Assembly: GCA_016744015.1 (NCBI GenBank)
Contig: JADGFD010000010.1
Span: forward strand, 48,134 to 112,133
Direction of reading: 5' to 3'
DNA length: 64,000 nt
Source of the DNA: Paracoccaceae bacterium
Lineage (GTDB): Bacteria; Pseudomonadota; Alphaproteobacteria; Rhodobacterales; Rhodobacteraceae
Shown here: in pieces, positions 19,791-30,012 of the stretch
Layout: every line of letters starts with the position of its first letter
Numbering within the stretch: position 1 is the first letter of the stretch
The notes under the pieces: model-generated
What the model saw: only the letters and a program-made list of their open reading frames with translations
Database searches by the model: none
Told to the model about the DNA's origin: nothing
Translations under genes and position numbers: made by a program

Positions 19791-21041
19791 ATGTTAGGAC
19801 ATGGCGTGGAAAATCACGTTAAACCCGTTTGGCTGGACAAAACCACGCCCCCGCATGTGGTCACATTGGTGGCCATAGCGGGCATTGGTGCGCTGAGCAT
19901 GAATATTTTTCTGCCTGCCCTGCCCGCCATGGCCAGTTTTTTTGAGGTCGATTATGCGCTGATCCAGCTGGCGATTTCTGCGTACCTCGCGGTTACAGCT
20001 GCGCTGCAAATCATCATCGGGCCATTGTCAGACCGCTACGGCCGCCGCCCTGTTTTGCTCGGCGGGTTCGGTATTTTTATACTGGCAACGCTTGGCTGCA
20101 TGCTAGCCACAAATGTTGAAACCTTGCTGGCGTTTCGCATGCTGCAAGCCGCCGTGGCGTCGGGCATTGTGCTTTCACGCGCCATTGTGCGTGATATGGT
20201 GCCGCCGGAAAAGGCCGCGAGCATGATCGGCTATGTGACCATGGGCATGAGCCTGATGCCGATGATCGGCCCTGCCCTTGGCGGCGTGCTAAATGATGCC
20301 TTTGGCTGGCAATCCAGCTTTGCCATGCTCGGGGTTTCCGGCCTTTTGGTGCTGGTCCTGATCTATGCCGACCTCGGAGAAACCAACCAGCATAAAAGCG
20401 CCAGCTTTGCGGCACAGTTCCGGGCCTATCCGGACCTGATTCGCGCGCGGCGGTTTTGGGGATACACGCTTACCGCGGGTTTTGCCTCGGGTGCATTTTT
20501 CTCATTTCTGGGCGGGGCGCCGTTTATTTCCAAGCAAATTCTTGGACTTAGCGCCACAGAAATGGGAGGCTACTTTAGCATTGTCGCCTTTGGCTATATG
20601 GTCGGGAACTTCCTTTCGGGGCGGTTTTCCCAGCGGGCGGGGATGAACCCGATGATGGTCATGGGCAGCGTTGTGGCCGCGCTTGGGGCGCTTATCAGCC
20701 TTGCGCTATTTGAACTCGGGATTTTACACCCGCTGTCGCTTTTTGGCCCGATGATTCTTGTTGGCATTGGCAATGGCATGACCTTGCCCAACGCCAATGC
20801 GGGCATTGTTTCGGTGCGGCCACACCTTGCTGGCAGTGCATCGGGGCTTAGCGGAGCCATTACAATTGGCAGCGGAGCGGCGCTTTCGGCATTTGCCGGC
20901 ATACTGCTAACGCCGGAAACAGGGGCAATGCCGCTATTTGCACTTATGCTTGGCGTGTCCGTTCTGGCGATTTTCGCAAGCTATTATGTGATCTGGGTGG
21001 CAAAGCGCGCTGAGCCGCTGGGGAAAGACGGGTTTTCCTGA
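19791..21041 (+). CDS. Bcr/CflA-type multidrug exporter (MFS)
   Basis: 416-residue inner-membrane transporter with 12 hydrophobic helices. The early motif MNIFLPALPAMASFF and the loop motif GPLSDRYGRRPVLLGG mark the drug:H+ antiporter (Bcr/CflA) group. I use the ATG at 19791; a TTG at 19749 would add 14 residues that do not look like the family. The substrate is unknown. Only 48 bases separate it from the upstream gene. Confidence 0.82.
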   Translation: MLGHGVENHVKPVWLDKTTPPHVVTLVAIAGIGALSMNIFLPALPAMASFFEVDYALIQLAISAYLAVTAALQIIIGPLSDRYGRRPVLLGGFGIFILATLGCMLATNVETLLAFRMLQAAVASGIVLSRAIVRDMVPPEKAASMIGYVTMGMSLMPMIGPALGGVLNDAFGWQSSFAMLGVSGLLVLVLIYADLGETNQHKSASFAAQFRAYPDLIRARRFWGYTLTAGFASGAFFSFLGGAPFISKQILGLSATEMGGYFSIVAFGYMVGNFLSGRFSQRAGMNPMMVMGSVVAALGALISLALFELGILHPLSLFGPMILVGIGNGMTLPNANAGIVSVRPHLAGSASGLSGAITIGSGAALSAFAGILLTPETGAMPLFALMLGVSVLAIFASYYVIWVAKRAEPLGKDGFS

Positions 21042-21137
21042 CCCTTTCGCAGGTGCAGCATTTTGGGGTTGACATAAGCGCGCAATATTGTGACTACTAC
21101 CGACAACTCAGCGCAACATTATATCGCAGGAAAATAA

Positions 21138-22094
21138 ATGAGCTTCAAAATTCAGCCCGCCAGCCCCGCCCAACCCAACCGCTGCCAGCTTTTTGGCCCC
21201 GGCTCCCGCCCTGCTATTTTTGAAAAAATGGCGTCGAGCGCGGCGGATGTGATCAACCTTGATCTGGAAGACAGCGTGGCCCCGGATGACAAAGCTGACG
21301 CGCGGGCGAATGTGATTAAGGCGGTGAATGAAATTGACTGGGGCAACAAAACCCTGAGCGTGCGGATCAACGGGCTGGATACTGAATATTGGTATAAAGA
21401 TGTTGTGGACCTGCTTGAGCAAACCAACGGACGGCTTGACCAGATCATGATTCCGAAGGCCGGCAATGCGAGCGATATTTACGCGGTCGATGCGCTGGTT
21501 TCGGCGATTGAAATGAGCAAACGCGCTAAAAAAGCAATTAATTTTGAGGTAATCATCGAAACAGCCGCTGGCCTTGCCCATGTGGAAGAAATAGCCGCCG
21601 CCAGCCCGCGGATGAACGCTATGAGCCTTGGCGCAGCAGATTATGCGGCCTCTATGGGCATGCAAACCACAGGCATTGGAGGCACACAAGAAGCATATTA
21701 CATGCTGACGCCTGATGGAGAAAAGCATTGGGGTGACCCTTGGCACGCGGTAACTGTGGCCATTGTGGCCGCCTGCCGCACCCATGGGTTGCTGCCTGTT
21801 GACGGACCTTTTGGGGACTTCTCGGATGATGCGGGCTTTACGGCACAAGCGCGCCGGTCGGCCACGCTTGGGATGGTGGGGAAATGGGCCATTCACCCCA
21901 AGCAAGTTGCGCTGGCGAATGAGGTATTTACCCCTTCCGAGACGCAAATCAGGGAAGCACAGGAAATTCTGGAAGCCATGGAGCGGGCCAAGGCTGAAGG
22001 GCAAGGCGCAACTGTTTACAAGGGGCGGCTGGTGGATATTGCGTCTATCAAGCAAGCCGAAGTGATTGTGCGGCAGGCTGAATTAATTAACTAG
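21138..22094 (+). CDS. mcl1: L-malyl-CoA/beta-methylmalyl-CoA lyase
   Basis: 318-residue CitE-like enzyme that cleaves beta-methylmalyl-CoA to glyoxylate and propionyl-CoA, and L-malyl-CoA to glyoxylate and acetyl-CoA, in the ethylmalonyl-CoA pathway. Key segments are FGPGSRPAIFEKM, INLDLEDSVAPDDK with the Mg-binding acidic pair, and GKWAIHPKQ near the C-terminus. Length and residues match the Rhodobacter Mcl1 type. Upstream, TTGACA at 21069-21074 is a possible -35 box with a poor -10 about 17 bases on. It ends 12 bases into the convergent AraC regulator. Confidence 0.9.
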   Translation: MSFKIQPASPAQPNRCQLFGPGSRPAIFEKMASSAADVINLDLEDSVAPDDKADARANVIKAVNEIDWGNKTLSVRINGLDTEYWYKDVVDLLEQTNGRLDQIMIPKAGNASDIYAVDALVSAIEMSKRAKKAINFEVIIETAAGLAHVEEIAAASPRMNAMSLGAADYAASMGMQTTGIGGTQEAYYMLTPDGEKHWGDPWHAVTVAIVAACRTHGLLPVDGPFGDFSDDAGFTAQARRSATLGMVGKWAIHPKQVALANEVFTPSETQIREAQEILEAMERAKAEGQGATVYKGRLVDIASIKQAEVIVRQAELIN

Positions 22095-22937
22095 CGGCAG
22101 GCAAATATCAGTGCGCATTTCAGCAGGAGAGACCTCTCGCGGGTCATCCAAAATCATCGCATAAATCGGTAAATCTGAAAGCTCGACCCCATTATTGGGC
22201 ACCCATTGACCGTAAAGATACTGGTAAGCTTCATACAGGCCGACATGTGGGCCGGCAAAATGCAAAACCGCACAGCGGCTTGAGGCAATGCGAAACTCGC
22301 TGAACTCTTCAGGCAGATCAATTTCGCTTGAGATGACAAAGCCGATATCACTGCGCAGATCAGGTTCAGGCACCAAAAAGGGGTCGTCATGCAGTATGGC
22401 AGCAGCCGAAAAAGCATCAACGCCCAGTTTGATCTCTCTCAAATTAAGGCGGGCATGAAGCTGTGAAATGGTACGGCCTAGAAATTGATAATCTCCTTTA
22501 TGGGAATCGGCTACAAGCCGAATTGCAGGCTGCTGGCGAATTTCAATATCAAAGGTCTTAGGGGCGAAAGGCTTGGGTGGGCTGGAAGCACGGTGAAAAA
22601 TTTCAGATTTTCGGAATTTTGAAGGGGTCAGGCCATAATCGGCTTGAAAACTGCGGGCAAAGCTTTGCACATTGCCATAGCCGCATTGCGCCGCAATTTC
22701 GGCCACGCTTTGCTTGCTTTGCAGCAGGAGAAACGTCGCCCGATCCATTCGCACACGACGGATACAGTTGGCCAGCGTTTCGCCGGTAATGCCATAAAAA
22801 ACCCTATGCCAGTGAAAGGGCGACATGCAAGCGACCTTGGCGAGGGTATCAAGGCTAAGATCCCCGCCCAGGTTATCATGAATATGGTCAAGCACCCTTA
22901 ATGTGCGCCGCTCATAGCTTTGGTTCTGGCTGCTCAC
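22083..22937 (-). CDS. AraC-family regulator with GyrI-like effector domain
   Basis: 284-residue transcription factor. The N-terminal double helix-turn-helix (about residues 10-110) contains [17 protein letters not shown] and the second-helix signature [20 protein letters not shown]. The C-terminal 150 residues form a GyrI/SOUL-like small-molecule pocket. I prefer the GTG at 22935-22937, preceded by AGGGGAA, to an ATG 81 bases upstream without a ribosome site. The ligand and targets are unknown; divergent accA and convergent mcl1 are neighbours. Confidence 0.83.
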   Translation of the reverse strand: MSSQNQSYERRTLRVLDHIHDNLGGDLSLDTLAKVACMSPFHWHRVFYGITGETLANCIRRVRMDRATFLLLQSKQSVAEIAAQCGYGNVQSFARSFQADYGLTPSKFRKSEIFHRASSPPKPFAPKTFDIEIRQQPAIRLVADSHKGDYQFLGRTISQLHARLNLREIKLGVDAFSAAAILHDDPFLVPEPDLRSDIGFVISSEIDLPEEFSEFRIASSRCAVLHFAGPHVGLYEAYQYLYGQWVPNNGVELSDLPIYAMILDDPREVSPAEMRTDICLPLVN

Positions 22938-23056
22938 CTTATTCCCCTTGTTTGGCTCAACATAGGCATCGCGGAAAGTTGCTGCAAGGGGGGATTGGGG
23001 CGTTGCAATCTGCCCCATTGGCCGCCATATATAAGGAGAATTTGCACGGGGTTAAT

Positions 23057-24019
23057 ATGCGAAACTATCTGGAATTTGAAAAAGGGCTGGCCGAAATTGA
23101 GGGCAAGGCCGAGGAATTGCGCGCGATGGCGCGGCAAAACCCCGAGATGGACGTGGAAGATGAAGCGGCGGCGCTGGACACTAAAGCCGATGCCTTGTTG
23201 GCTGAGCTTTATGGTGAGCTGACGCCGTGGCGCAAATGCCAAGTGGCGCGCCACCCTGACCGCCCCCATTGCAAAGACTACATTGAAGCGCTGTTTCAGG
23301 AATATACGCCCTTGGCGGGGGACCGGAACTTTGCGGATGACCACGCCATTATGGGCGGCCTCGCACGGTTTAATGACCGCCCCGTGGTGGTGATCGGCCA
23401 TGAAAAGGGCCATGATACCAACACGCGGATCGAGCGGAATTTTGGCATGGCGCGGCCTGAGGGCTATCGCAAAGCCACGCGGTTGATGGACCTTGCGGAC
23501 CGCTTTAAGCTGCCGGTTATTACGATTGTGGACACCCAAGGCGCCTATCCCGGCAAAGGAGCCGAGGAGCGGGGGCAATCTGAGGCGATTGCGCGGGCGA
23601 CTGAAAAATGCTTGCAAATTGGCGTGCCGCTGATTGCGGTAATTATTGGCGAGGGCGGCTCTGGCGGGGCGGTGGCCTTTGCGGCGGCGGATAAGCTGGC
23701 AATGCTAGAACACTCGGTTTACTCGGTAATTTCACCCGAGGGCTGCGCGGCGATTCTGTGGAAAGACTCCGAAAAAATGCGCGAGGCGGCTGAGGCCCTG
23801 CGGCTAACGGCACAAGATTTGGAGAAGCTTTCAGTGGCTGATCTAGTGATTCCTGAACCTGTGGGCGGGGCCCATCGCGGGCGGGCAGACACGATTGAGG
23901 CCGTGGGCAATGCGATTGAAGGCCTGCTAGAAGGCCTGGCGGATGAAGACGGCGCGGACCTGATCGCAGCACGGCGCAAACGCTTTTTGGACCTCGGGCG
24001 CTCGGCGATTATGCTTTAA
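23057..24019 (+). CDS. accA: Acetyl-CoA carboxylase carboxyltransferase subunit alpha
   Basis: 320-residue subunit that, with AccD, carboxylates acetyl-CoA to malonyl-CoA. It begins [17 protein letters not shown], has the crotonase-fold core ([31 protein letters not shown]) and the C-terminal helices. I chose the ATG at 23057, 52 codons inside the longest open frame, because conserved sequence starts there. The end overlaps the convergent HAD gene by 11 bases. Confidence 0.96.
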   Translation: MRNYLEFEKGLAEIEGKAEELRAMARQNPEMDVEDEAAALDTKADALLAELYGELTPWRKCQVARHPDRPHCKDYIEALFQEYTPLAGDRNFADDHAIMGGLARFNDRPVVVIGHEKGHDTNTRIERNFGMARPEGYRKATRLMDLADRFKLPVITIVDTQGAYPGKGAEERGQSEAIARATEKCLQIGVPLIAVIIGEGGSGGAVAFAAADKLAMLEHSVYSVISPEGCAAILWKDSEKMREAAEALRLTAQDLEKLSVADLVIPEPVGGAHRGRADTIEAVGNAIEGLLEGLADEDGADLIAARRKRFLDLGRSAIML

Positions 24020-24737
24020 CCATATCCAAAACACCGCTAAGCAGCTCGACCACACCGGCCACGACAGGCTTGCTGGCGACCACATCACACTGGGCTTTGA
24101 CCTTAGGCGTTGCATTGGCGGGGCACATCGGCACCTCGACATAATCCAAAATTTTGCGGTCATTTTCGCTGTCACCAATAGCATAAGCGTTTTCAGCGCT
24201 CATCCCGTAGCGCTTTAGAATAAACGCCGCGGCGCTGCGTTTGGAATGGCCGCTAACCAGAATATCAATCGACGTGCTGGAATTGGTCCATTTAAAGCCA
24301 AAAGCGCGGTAAAGTTCGCCCATCATGTCACGGTGTTCAGCTATTTCTGCGGGGGTCATATCCCACATGCCTTTCCAAGACACGCTTAGCGAGCCTTCAT
24401 TGCCCATTTCGATGGTGTAATTGGCGTCAGAAAGCAGCTTGCGCAGCTTCAGGAGCTTGCGGCGCTTGCTGTCACGCACCTTAAAAATGGGCTTGTCATA
24501 TTTCGGGTGAAACACAAAAGCGCCGTTTTCACAGATAAAGGGTGTGTGCAGGCCCAGCACTTGCCCCATAGCCTCGGCATAAGGCTGCGGGCGGCCGGTG
24601 CTCAGGCAAAACCCGATGTTTTTTTCGGCCAGTTGCGCCACCAAATGGCGCACCTGTGCCAGCCCAGACAGATTAAACGGCGCGTGTTTGCCCTCAACCA
24701 AGCAACCATCAATATCGCAAAAAATGATTTGGTCCAT
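24009..24737 (-). CDS. HAD-superfamily phosphatase
   Basis: 242-residue soluble hydrolase of the HAD type with a large cap. Motif I is [11 protein letters not shown] (nucleophile and acid Asp), motif II CLSTGRP, and the C-terminal motif [13 protein letters not shown]. The layout is nearest to HAD-IIB sugar-phosphate phosphatases. It is next to the ATPase gene of the AfuABC-like transporter with no gap, suggesting it acts on the imported phosphorylated compound. The substrate is inferred only. Confidence 0.78.
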   Translation of the reverse strand: MDQIIFCDIDGCLVEGKHAPFNLSGLAQVRHLVAQLAEKNIGFCLSTGRPQPYAEAMGQVLGLHTPFICENGAFVFHPKYDKPIFKVRDSKRRKLLKLRKLLSDANYTIEMGNEGSLSVSWKGMWDMTPAEIAEHRDMMGELYRAFGFKWTNSSTSIDILVSGHSKRSAAAFILKRYGMSAENAYAIGDSENDRKILDYVEVPMCPANATPKVKAQCDVVASKPVVAGVVELLSGVLDMVKA

Positions 24738-25796
24738 TTAGCCCTCTACCAGCCTGATCTCTGTGGCATCAAAGCTGATCCGCACATTCTGGCCCATAGT
24801 AAACGGGTTTGCGGTGGTGTCTGCAATGGCAAAAAGCGGACCAAGCTCACCGTCGAGCGTATATTGGATTTGATTGCCCAAGTAGGCGGCATAGGTGATG
24901 TTGCCCTCAAAGCCCTCGCCTTTATCCGCAAGCCGAATATGGTGTGGGCGCAGCACCATTTTGGCTGCGCCTTGATGACCTGCCTCGTTTGGCACCATCA
25001 GCTTTTGCCCTGCCACCGCAATTTCGGCCCCACCATCGGCGGTGCTTAGCACCTCGCAATCCACCAAATTCGCATCGCCGATAAAATCAGCGATAAAGGC
25101 CGAGCTTGGCCGCTCGTAAAGATCATGCGGCGAGCCTTCCTGTGCAATTTCCGCGTCTTTCATCACGATAATCCGGTCAGACACCGCCATGGCCTCCTCT
25201 TGGTCATGGGTCACGTAAACCGCCGTGAGGCCCAGCTCTTGCTGGATTTGGCGGATTTCTTCGCGCACATGGCGGCGGAGTTTTGCATCAAGGTTGGACA
25301 GCGGCTCATCAAGCAGCAGCACTTCGGGCTCCAGCACAATGGCGCGGGCCACGGCCACGCGCTGTTGCTGCCCGCCTGAAAGTTCACTTGGCAAGCGCTC
25401 TCCAAAACCTTTCATGCCAACCATTTCCAAGCCTTCATCGGCTTTCGCATGGGCCTCGTTTTTAGCAATGCCCTTCACCGTAAGGCCATAAGCCACATTT
25501 TGGCGCACCGTCATATGCGGAAAAAGCGCATAGCTTTGGAACACCATAGACACCGCGCGATAGGTGGCAGAAAGATGGGTTACATCTTTGCCACCAATAA
25601 AAACCTTGCCTTCGGTGGCAGGCTCCAGCCCTGCGATTAGCCGCAATGTGGTGGTTTTGCCGCAGCCCGAGGGGCCAAGCAGCGTGACCAAGGTGCCGGG
25701 GTTTATGGTGATATTCAGCGTTTTCAGCGCCGTAACATCGCCATATTTCTTGACCACATTTTCAAAAACGACCGAGCCGGGGCTGTGCGTATTCAT
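24738..25796 (-). CDS. ABC transporter ATP-binding protein (AfuC/FbpC-like, with TOBE domain)
   Basis: 352-residue ATPase. Walker A GPSGCGKTT, Q-loop, signature LSGGQQQRVAVARAI and Walker B LLLDEPLSNLD are all present, followed by a C-terminal TOBE-like regulatory domain (residues about 270-350). The class includes ferric-iron (FbpC), sugar-phosphate (AfuC) and polyamine importers. It is followed by a HAD phosphatase and preceded by the fused permease. Confidence 0.88.
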   Translation of the reverse strand: MNTHSPGSVVFENVVKKYGDVTALKTLNITINPGTLVTLLGPSGCGKTTTLRLIAGLEPATEGKVFIGGKDVTHLSATYRAVSMVFQSYALFPHMTVRQNVAYGLTVKGIAKNEAHAKADEGLEMVGMKGFGERLPSELSGGQQQRVAVARAIVLEPEVLLLDEPLSNLDAKLRRHVREEIRQIQQELGLTAVYVTHDQEEAMAVSDRIIVMKDAEIAQEGSPHDLYERPSSAFIADFIGDANLVDCEVLSTADGGAEIAVAGQKLMVPNEAGHQGAAKMVLRPHHIRLADKGEGFEGNITYAAYLGNQIQYTLDGELGPLFAIADTTANPFTMGQNVRISFDATEIRLVEG

Positions 25797-25805
25797 GATA
25801 AATCC

Positions 25806-27974
25806 TTAAGTTTCGACACGGTCAGACGCGCGCAATTTGCGCCGCCCGATCAGGAGTTGTAGTAGCATTATAACGGTGATCATCGTCACGATCAGCACGG
25901 CAGAATAGGCGATGGCAATGCCAAATTCACCGTTTTCAACCCGCCCGACGATAAACGATGTGGCCATATTATGCTTGGCGGAAACCAAGAAAATCACCGC
26001 GCTGACCGAGGTAATAGCCCGCACGAAGCTATAGGTGAGTGCCGCCAAAATAGCGGGGCCTAGCAAGGGCGCAATGACCCTGCGAGCGGTGGTAAAGCTG
26101 TTGGCGCCAAGGGTGATGCTCGCCTCATCAAGGCTTTTGTCAAGCTGGCTCATGGCCGCTATCCCACCCCGCACGCCCACCGGCATGTTGCGAAAAACAA
26201 ACACGATCACAAGGATGATGCTGGTGCCGGTTAGCTCAATCGGCGGAAAATTAAAGGCCAGAATGTAGCTCACGCCGATCACTGTGCCGGGGATGGCGAA
26301 GCTCAGCATCGTGCTGAATTCAAACACATCTTTGCCCGCAAATTTTTGCCGCACCAGCAAGTAGGCTGTGGCAAGGCCCAAAAGGGCGGTGAGCGGCGCG
26401 GCGACCGAGGCAATGGTAAGGGTGGTAAAAAAGCTATCCCAGGCCACACCGGAAAACCGCCAGCCATGCTCGGTAATTTTAATGCCAAAAGCGCGGATAT
26501 AGTGGAAGAAGGTGAAGCTGTTATCAACGCCCCAGAGCTTAACAAAGCTGCCATAAATAATCATGCCATACACGATGGCGGTGAAACCGGCCCAAGGGAG
26601 CGCGGTGAGATAGCACACCCATTTCAAGCCCGTATTGAGCGCCGAGTGGCGGCCTGAATCCCCCTTGCCAGTGACCGTAGCATAGGACTTTTTACCAACC
26701 CAGCGGCGCTGAATTAAGAAGGCCCCGAGGGTGAGCATAAGCAAGGCAATGGAGAGAATGGCCGTGCCTGAGGCATCCGCCACCGTGCCAACGATTGAGA
26801 AATATATCTCGGTGGAGAGCACATCATAATTTCCGCCCAGCACCAAGGGGTTGCCAAAATCAGCAAGGCTTTCAATAAAGCCAAGCAAAAAGGCATTGGC
26901 CAAGCCCGGCCGCATAAGTGGCAGGGAAACAAAGCGGAAGGTTTGCCAGCGGTCGGCATTCAGGGTTTGGGAGGCCTCTTCCATGGAGGGCGAAACCCCC
27001 TCAACCACGCCGATCAGCACCAGAAAGGCGATGGGGGTGAAGGAAAGCACTTGCGCCAAGTACACCCCGCCAAAGCCATATATCCAACGGGTTTTCTCCG
27101 TGCCGAACAGGTCGGCGAAAAGCTCGGTTACGGCACCCGTGCGGCCAAAAAGCAGGATAAGCGCAAGGCCGATCACAAAGGGCGGGGTGACGATAGGGAT
27201 GACGGTGAGTAGCCGGAGCACGCGCTTGGCAAAAAACTGTGTGCGGGTAAAAATGAGGGCGAAGGCGAGGCCGAGCAGCGTGGTTGTGCCACCTGTCATG
27301 ATGGCGAGAATCACCGAATTTATACCCGGCCCGCAGGAGCCGCCACTCAGGCACCCAAGGCCCCATATATCGGAGGAAAACAGGCGCGGCAGGAAGGCGG
27401 TGAGGGAAAAGCCCTCGGGCGTTTCAAAGGCGCGGACAAGAATATGGACGACGGGGAAAAACACAAATACGCCAACCAGCGCAATGATGAGACCAATGAG
27501 GCCCACAACAAAGGCATCTCCGCGGCCTTTGCCCATGCCGGAAATAGCAGTGGTAAGCACAAAAAGCAGCGACAACAGGAGCACAAAAGCCCCTGCACCA
27601 AAGCCAAGCTGGCCGTCTTCCATGCCGCCAAAGGCAAAGAACTCCCCAAAGGCTCGTGGCCCACCGCGCACAATGATCAACCCTTGTAGGGCTGTCATAA
27701 TAAGCCCAACTAGCGCCACAAGCGCCGTAAAGCGCGCCCGCTTTACCGGGTTGTTTATGAGCAGGAGCAGGGCTGCCACCATCAGCGCCAGCCCTGCGGG
27801 CGCTAGCCAGAACCGACCAAAATTCAGCACTTCAAACAGCGCGGGGGCCGAGACGGCCTCGCCAAACTGCGCCACCCATTCAAACGACCAAAAGCCGCGT
27901 TTCAGGGCATACCAAGGTAATATGGCATAGCCAAATAAGCCGATGAGCAGCCAAAGGCCGGTGGTGCGCTTCAT
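25806..27974 (-). CDS. ABC transporter permease, two fused membrane domains (AfuB/FbpB-like)
   Basis: 722-residue inner-membrane protein with two BPD-type permease halves. Each half has the EAA-loop pattern (MEEASQTLNADRWQTFRFVSLP; LDEASITLGANSFTTARRVIAP). An N-terminal block of about 200 residues with extra hydrophobic helices precedes the first half. The long N-terminal region is common in the AfuB type. It forms the channel for the upstream binding protein. Confidence 0.88.
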   Translation of the reverse strand: MKRTTGLWLLIGLFGYAILPWYALKRGFWSFEWVAQFGEAVSAPALFEVLNFGRFWLAPAGLALMVAALLLLINNPVKRARFTALVALVGLIMTALQGLIIVRGGPRAFGEFFAFGGMEDGQLGFGAGAFVLLLSLLFVLTTAISGMGKGRGDAFVVGLIGLIIALVGVFVFFPVVHILVRAFETPEGFSLTAFLPRLFSSDIWGLGCLSGGSCGPGINSVILAIMTGGTTTLLGLAFALIFTRTQFFAKRVLRLLTVIPIVTPPFVIGLALILLFGRTGAVTELFADLFGTEKTRWIYGFGGVYLAQVLSFTPIAFLVLIGVVEGVSPSMEEASQTLNADRWQTFRFVSLPLMRPGLANAFLLGFIESLADFGNPLVLGGNYDVLSTEIYFSIVGTVADASGTAILSIALLMLTLGAFLIQRRWVGKKSYATVTGKGDSGRHSALNTGLKWVCYLTALPWAGFTAIVYGMIIYGSFVKLWGVDNSFTFFHYIRAFGIKITEHGWRFSGVAWDSFFTTLTIASVAAPLTALLGLATAYLLVRQKFAGKDVFEFSTMLSFAIPGTVIGVSYILAFNFPPIELTGTSIILVIVFVFRNMPVGVRGGIAAMSQLDKSLDEASITLGANSFTTARRVIAPLLGPAILAALTYSFVRAITSVSAVIFLVSAKHNMATSFIVGRVENGEFGIAIAYSAVLIVTMITVIMLLQLLIGRRKLRASDRVET

Positions 27975-28023
27975 ACGAAAATCCTAAAAAGTGGCGCGCG
28001 AGAAAGCCGCGCGCCATTGAGTT

Positions 28024-29040
28024 CTAGCCCTGAGGCTTCACTTCTTCATCCCAGCGGGCCAACAGGCGCGCGCGGGTTTCAGACGAGCCATAAGTGGCAA
28101 AATCATAATCAATCAGCTTGATAGATTCCACCGCAGGCGCTTCTTCTGGCAGCACAGCATTGCTGTTGGACGGCACATTATAAACGCCCACTTCCGGACC
28201 AGCTGATTGCGCATCAGCGCTGATCACAAAGCTAACCCATTGTTGGGCTTCCTCGAAGTTTTCAGCCCCGGCAATAATGCTGACGCCACCCACTTCATAG
28301 CCCGTGCCTTCACATGGCGATACGATTTCCAGCGGGAAACCAGCCAACTTCAGCTTCACCATATCATGCTCAAACCCGATCGAAATGCCGGTTTCTCCAC
28401 GAGCGGCAGCCTTGGACGGGGCCGACCCGGATTTGGTGTAGCTGTTTACATTTTCGCCAATTTCTTGCAGCAGGGTAAAGGCATCTTCCTCACCAAACAC
28501 CTGCACCAGCGTGGCCAGCTCGGTATAAGCCGTGCCGGAGGAATTCGGGTTTGCCACCTGAATTTCGCCCGCATAGGCTGGGTTTGCGAGGTCACGCCAG
28601 CAAGCCGGAGCCTCAATACCTTTTTCGGCCAGAATCTCGCTATTATACGCAACGCCGAGCACCCCAAGATGGATACCAATGGCGCGGCCCTCAGAGATTT
28701 CAGCAAGGTTTACGGCCCAGCCGAGCAGCTCGCTGGTGTCAACACCAGAAGCTTGGGTCAGGTCTTCCGCTGCGGCAATCAAGTGCGGGTCACCTGTGCC
28801 GCCCCACCAAACGTCAAACGTTGGGTTGCCGGCTTCAGCGCGCACTTGTGCCAGTGTTTCGCCGGTGGATTTACGAACCATAGAAACGTCAATGCCGGTG
28901 GCATCTTCAAAATTACCGGCCATCAGGTCACACCAGTCTTGCTCGTTTGAGCAGATCACATTTAGCTCTTGCGCGCTGGCTTGGCCTGCCAGTGCTGTGC
29001 TGGCCAGCAGGGCCGCGCCAATAATGGATAGTTTTTTCAT
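28024..29040 (-). CDS. Periplasmic substrate-binding protein of AfuA type
   Basis: 338-residue exported protein with a Sec signal peptide ending ALAGQASA at about residue 22. The mature part begins QELNVICSNEQDWCD and resembles the class that contains iron-binding FbpA and hexose-phosphate-binding AfuA. The tyrosine pair used by FbpA for iron is not evident, and a phosphate-binding loop is plausible (SYTKSGSAPSKAAARG). With the HAD phosphatase and divergent sensor system, an organophosphate substrate is my best inference; Fe(III) or another ligand remains possible. Confidence 0.8.
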   Translation of the reverse strand: MKKLSIIGAALLASTALAGQASAQELNVICSNEQDWCDLMAGNFEDATGIDVSMVRKSTGETLAQVRAEAGNPTFDVWWGGTGDPHLIAAAEDLTQASGVDTSELLGWAVNLAEISEGRAIGIHLGVLGVAYNSEILAEKGIEAPACWRDLANPAYAGEIQVANPNSSGTAYTELATLVQVFGEEDAFTLLQEIGENVNSYTKSGSAPSKAAARGETGISIGFEHDMVKLKLAGFPLEIVSPCEGTGYEVGGVSIIAGAENFEEAQQWVSFVISADAQSAGPEVGVYNVPSNSNAVLPEEAPAVESIKLIDYDFATYGSSETRARLLARWDEEVKPQG

Positions 29041-29198
29041 ATCATTCTCCGTTGGTTAACTTTGGGCCAGCCCTTCCCCGAGCCGCGCCTTAACGCCCGA
29101 AGCCTACGCCTGTGCCGCGCGGCTTGGCGAGTCACCCCGCATTAATAAATCTACAGAGCCGCCTCCTTTTATGTTAACAATGTTTCATACTTGTGATT

Positions 29199-29213
29199 TT
29201 TGTAAGTTACAAA
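29199..29213. promoter_or_regulatory. 15-base palindrome in the divergent transporter/regulator promoter region
   Basis: Perfect odd palindrome TTTGTAA-G-TTACAAA in the 240-base gap between the binding-protein gene (leftward) and the response-regulator gene (rightward). A likely operator; the neighbouring regulator is the first candidate to bind it. Confidence 0.5.
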
Positions 29214-29280
29214 TCGTTAGGCAATCGCGGCAAAGCATGTGAAAATGCATGAATTATAGGGTCGGAAACGCGAGGCAGCT

Positions 29281-30012
29281 TTGAACATTCCACCATCAGA
29301 TTATCGAGCGAAGATCGCGGTCATTGATGATGACGCCGACATGCGCCTTGCACTAAAAGCACTGCTTTTTGAAAACGGGTTTGACCCGGTTTTACTAAAA
29401 GGCAGTCAGGATTTTCATGCGCTTGGCCCCACGCCCACAGTGGACCTCACCCTGATCGACCTTAAGCTCAAGGGCGAATCCGGCCTTGCCTTGGCCATGC
29501 ATATTCGCAAGCACTTTGATCTGCCAATTGTAATGCTCACCGGCGTTGGCGACGAGGTAGATAAAATCGTCGGGCTGGAAACCGGCGCCGATGATTATTT
29601 GATGAAGCCTTTTAACCCCCGTGAACTGATCGCCCGTATTCGCGCTGTGCTGCGCCGCTATGGGCGTAGCACGCCACAAACGCCGATGCCTGTGCAAAAA
29701 GGCTTGGTGTTTGGAGATAAGATTCTCAACACCAACGGGCGGCTGCTTTTGACGCGCGAAGGGGATGAAATCCCCCTCACCAATGCCGAATATCGCTTGT
29801 TGGAGTATTTTTTGCGCCACCCCGATACCATTATTCCGCGCCCGCAATTGCTCACCGAGCTGGGTTCGGACCTTTCGCAATATGTGGACCGCACAATTGA
29901 TGTGCTGATATTGCGCTTGCGCCGTAAGATTGAAGTCGTGCCTTCAAAGCCTGTGCATCTCCAAACTCGCCGTGGGCAGGGGTATATTTTTGTGCTGGGC
30001 AACGGGCCTTGA
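29281..30012 (+). CDS. OmpR-family response regulator
   Basis: 243-residue regulator. The receiver has IDDDADM, phospho-acceptor LIDLKLKGESG and LMKPFNPREL; the C-terminal winged helix ends RTIDVLILRLRRKIE and RGQGYIF. The only plausible start is the TTG at 29281 with GAGG nine bases upstream. It is coupled to the hybrid kinase by a TTGA overlap. Its position opposite the AfuABC-like operon suggests it regulates that transporter. Confidence 0.86.
   Translation: MNIPPSDYRAKIAVIDDDADMRLALKALLFENGFDPVLLKGSQDFHALGPTPTVDLTLIDLKLKGESGLALAMHIRKHFDLPIVMLTGVGDEVDKIVGLETGADDYLMKPFNPRELIARIRAVLRRYGRSTPQTPMPVQKGLVFGDKILNTNGRLLLTREGDEIPLTNAEYRLLEYFLRHPDTIIPRPQLLTELGSDLSQYVDRTIDVLILRLRRKIEVVPSKPVHLQTRRGQGYIFVLGNGP

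Noticed and set aside
21069..21097. Promoter TTGACA plus -10 before mcl1
   Set aside because: The -35 is perfect, but no spacing gives a credible -10 box.
21108..22055. Long open frame antisense to mcl1
   Set aside because: mcl1 on the other strand has family motifs throughout; the antisense frame has none.
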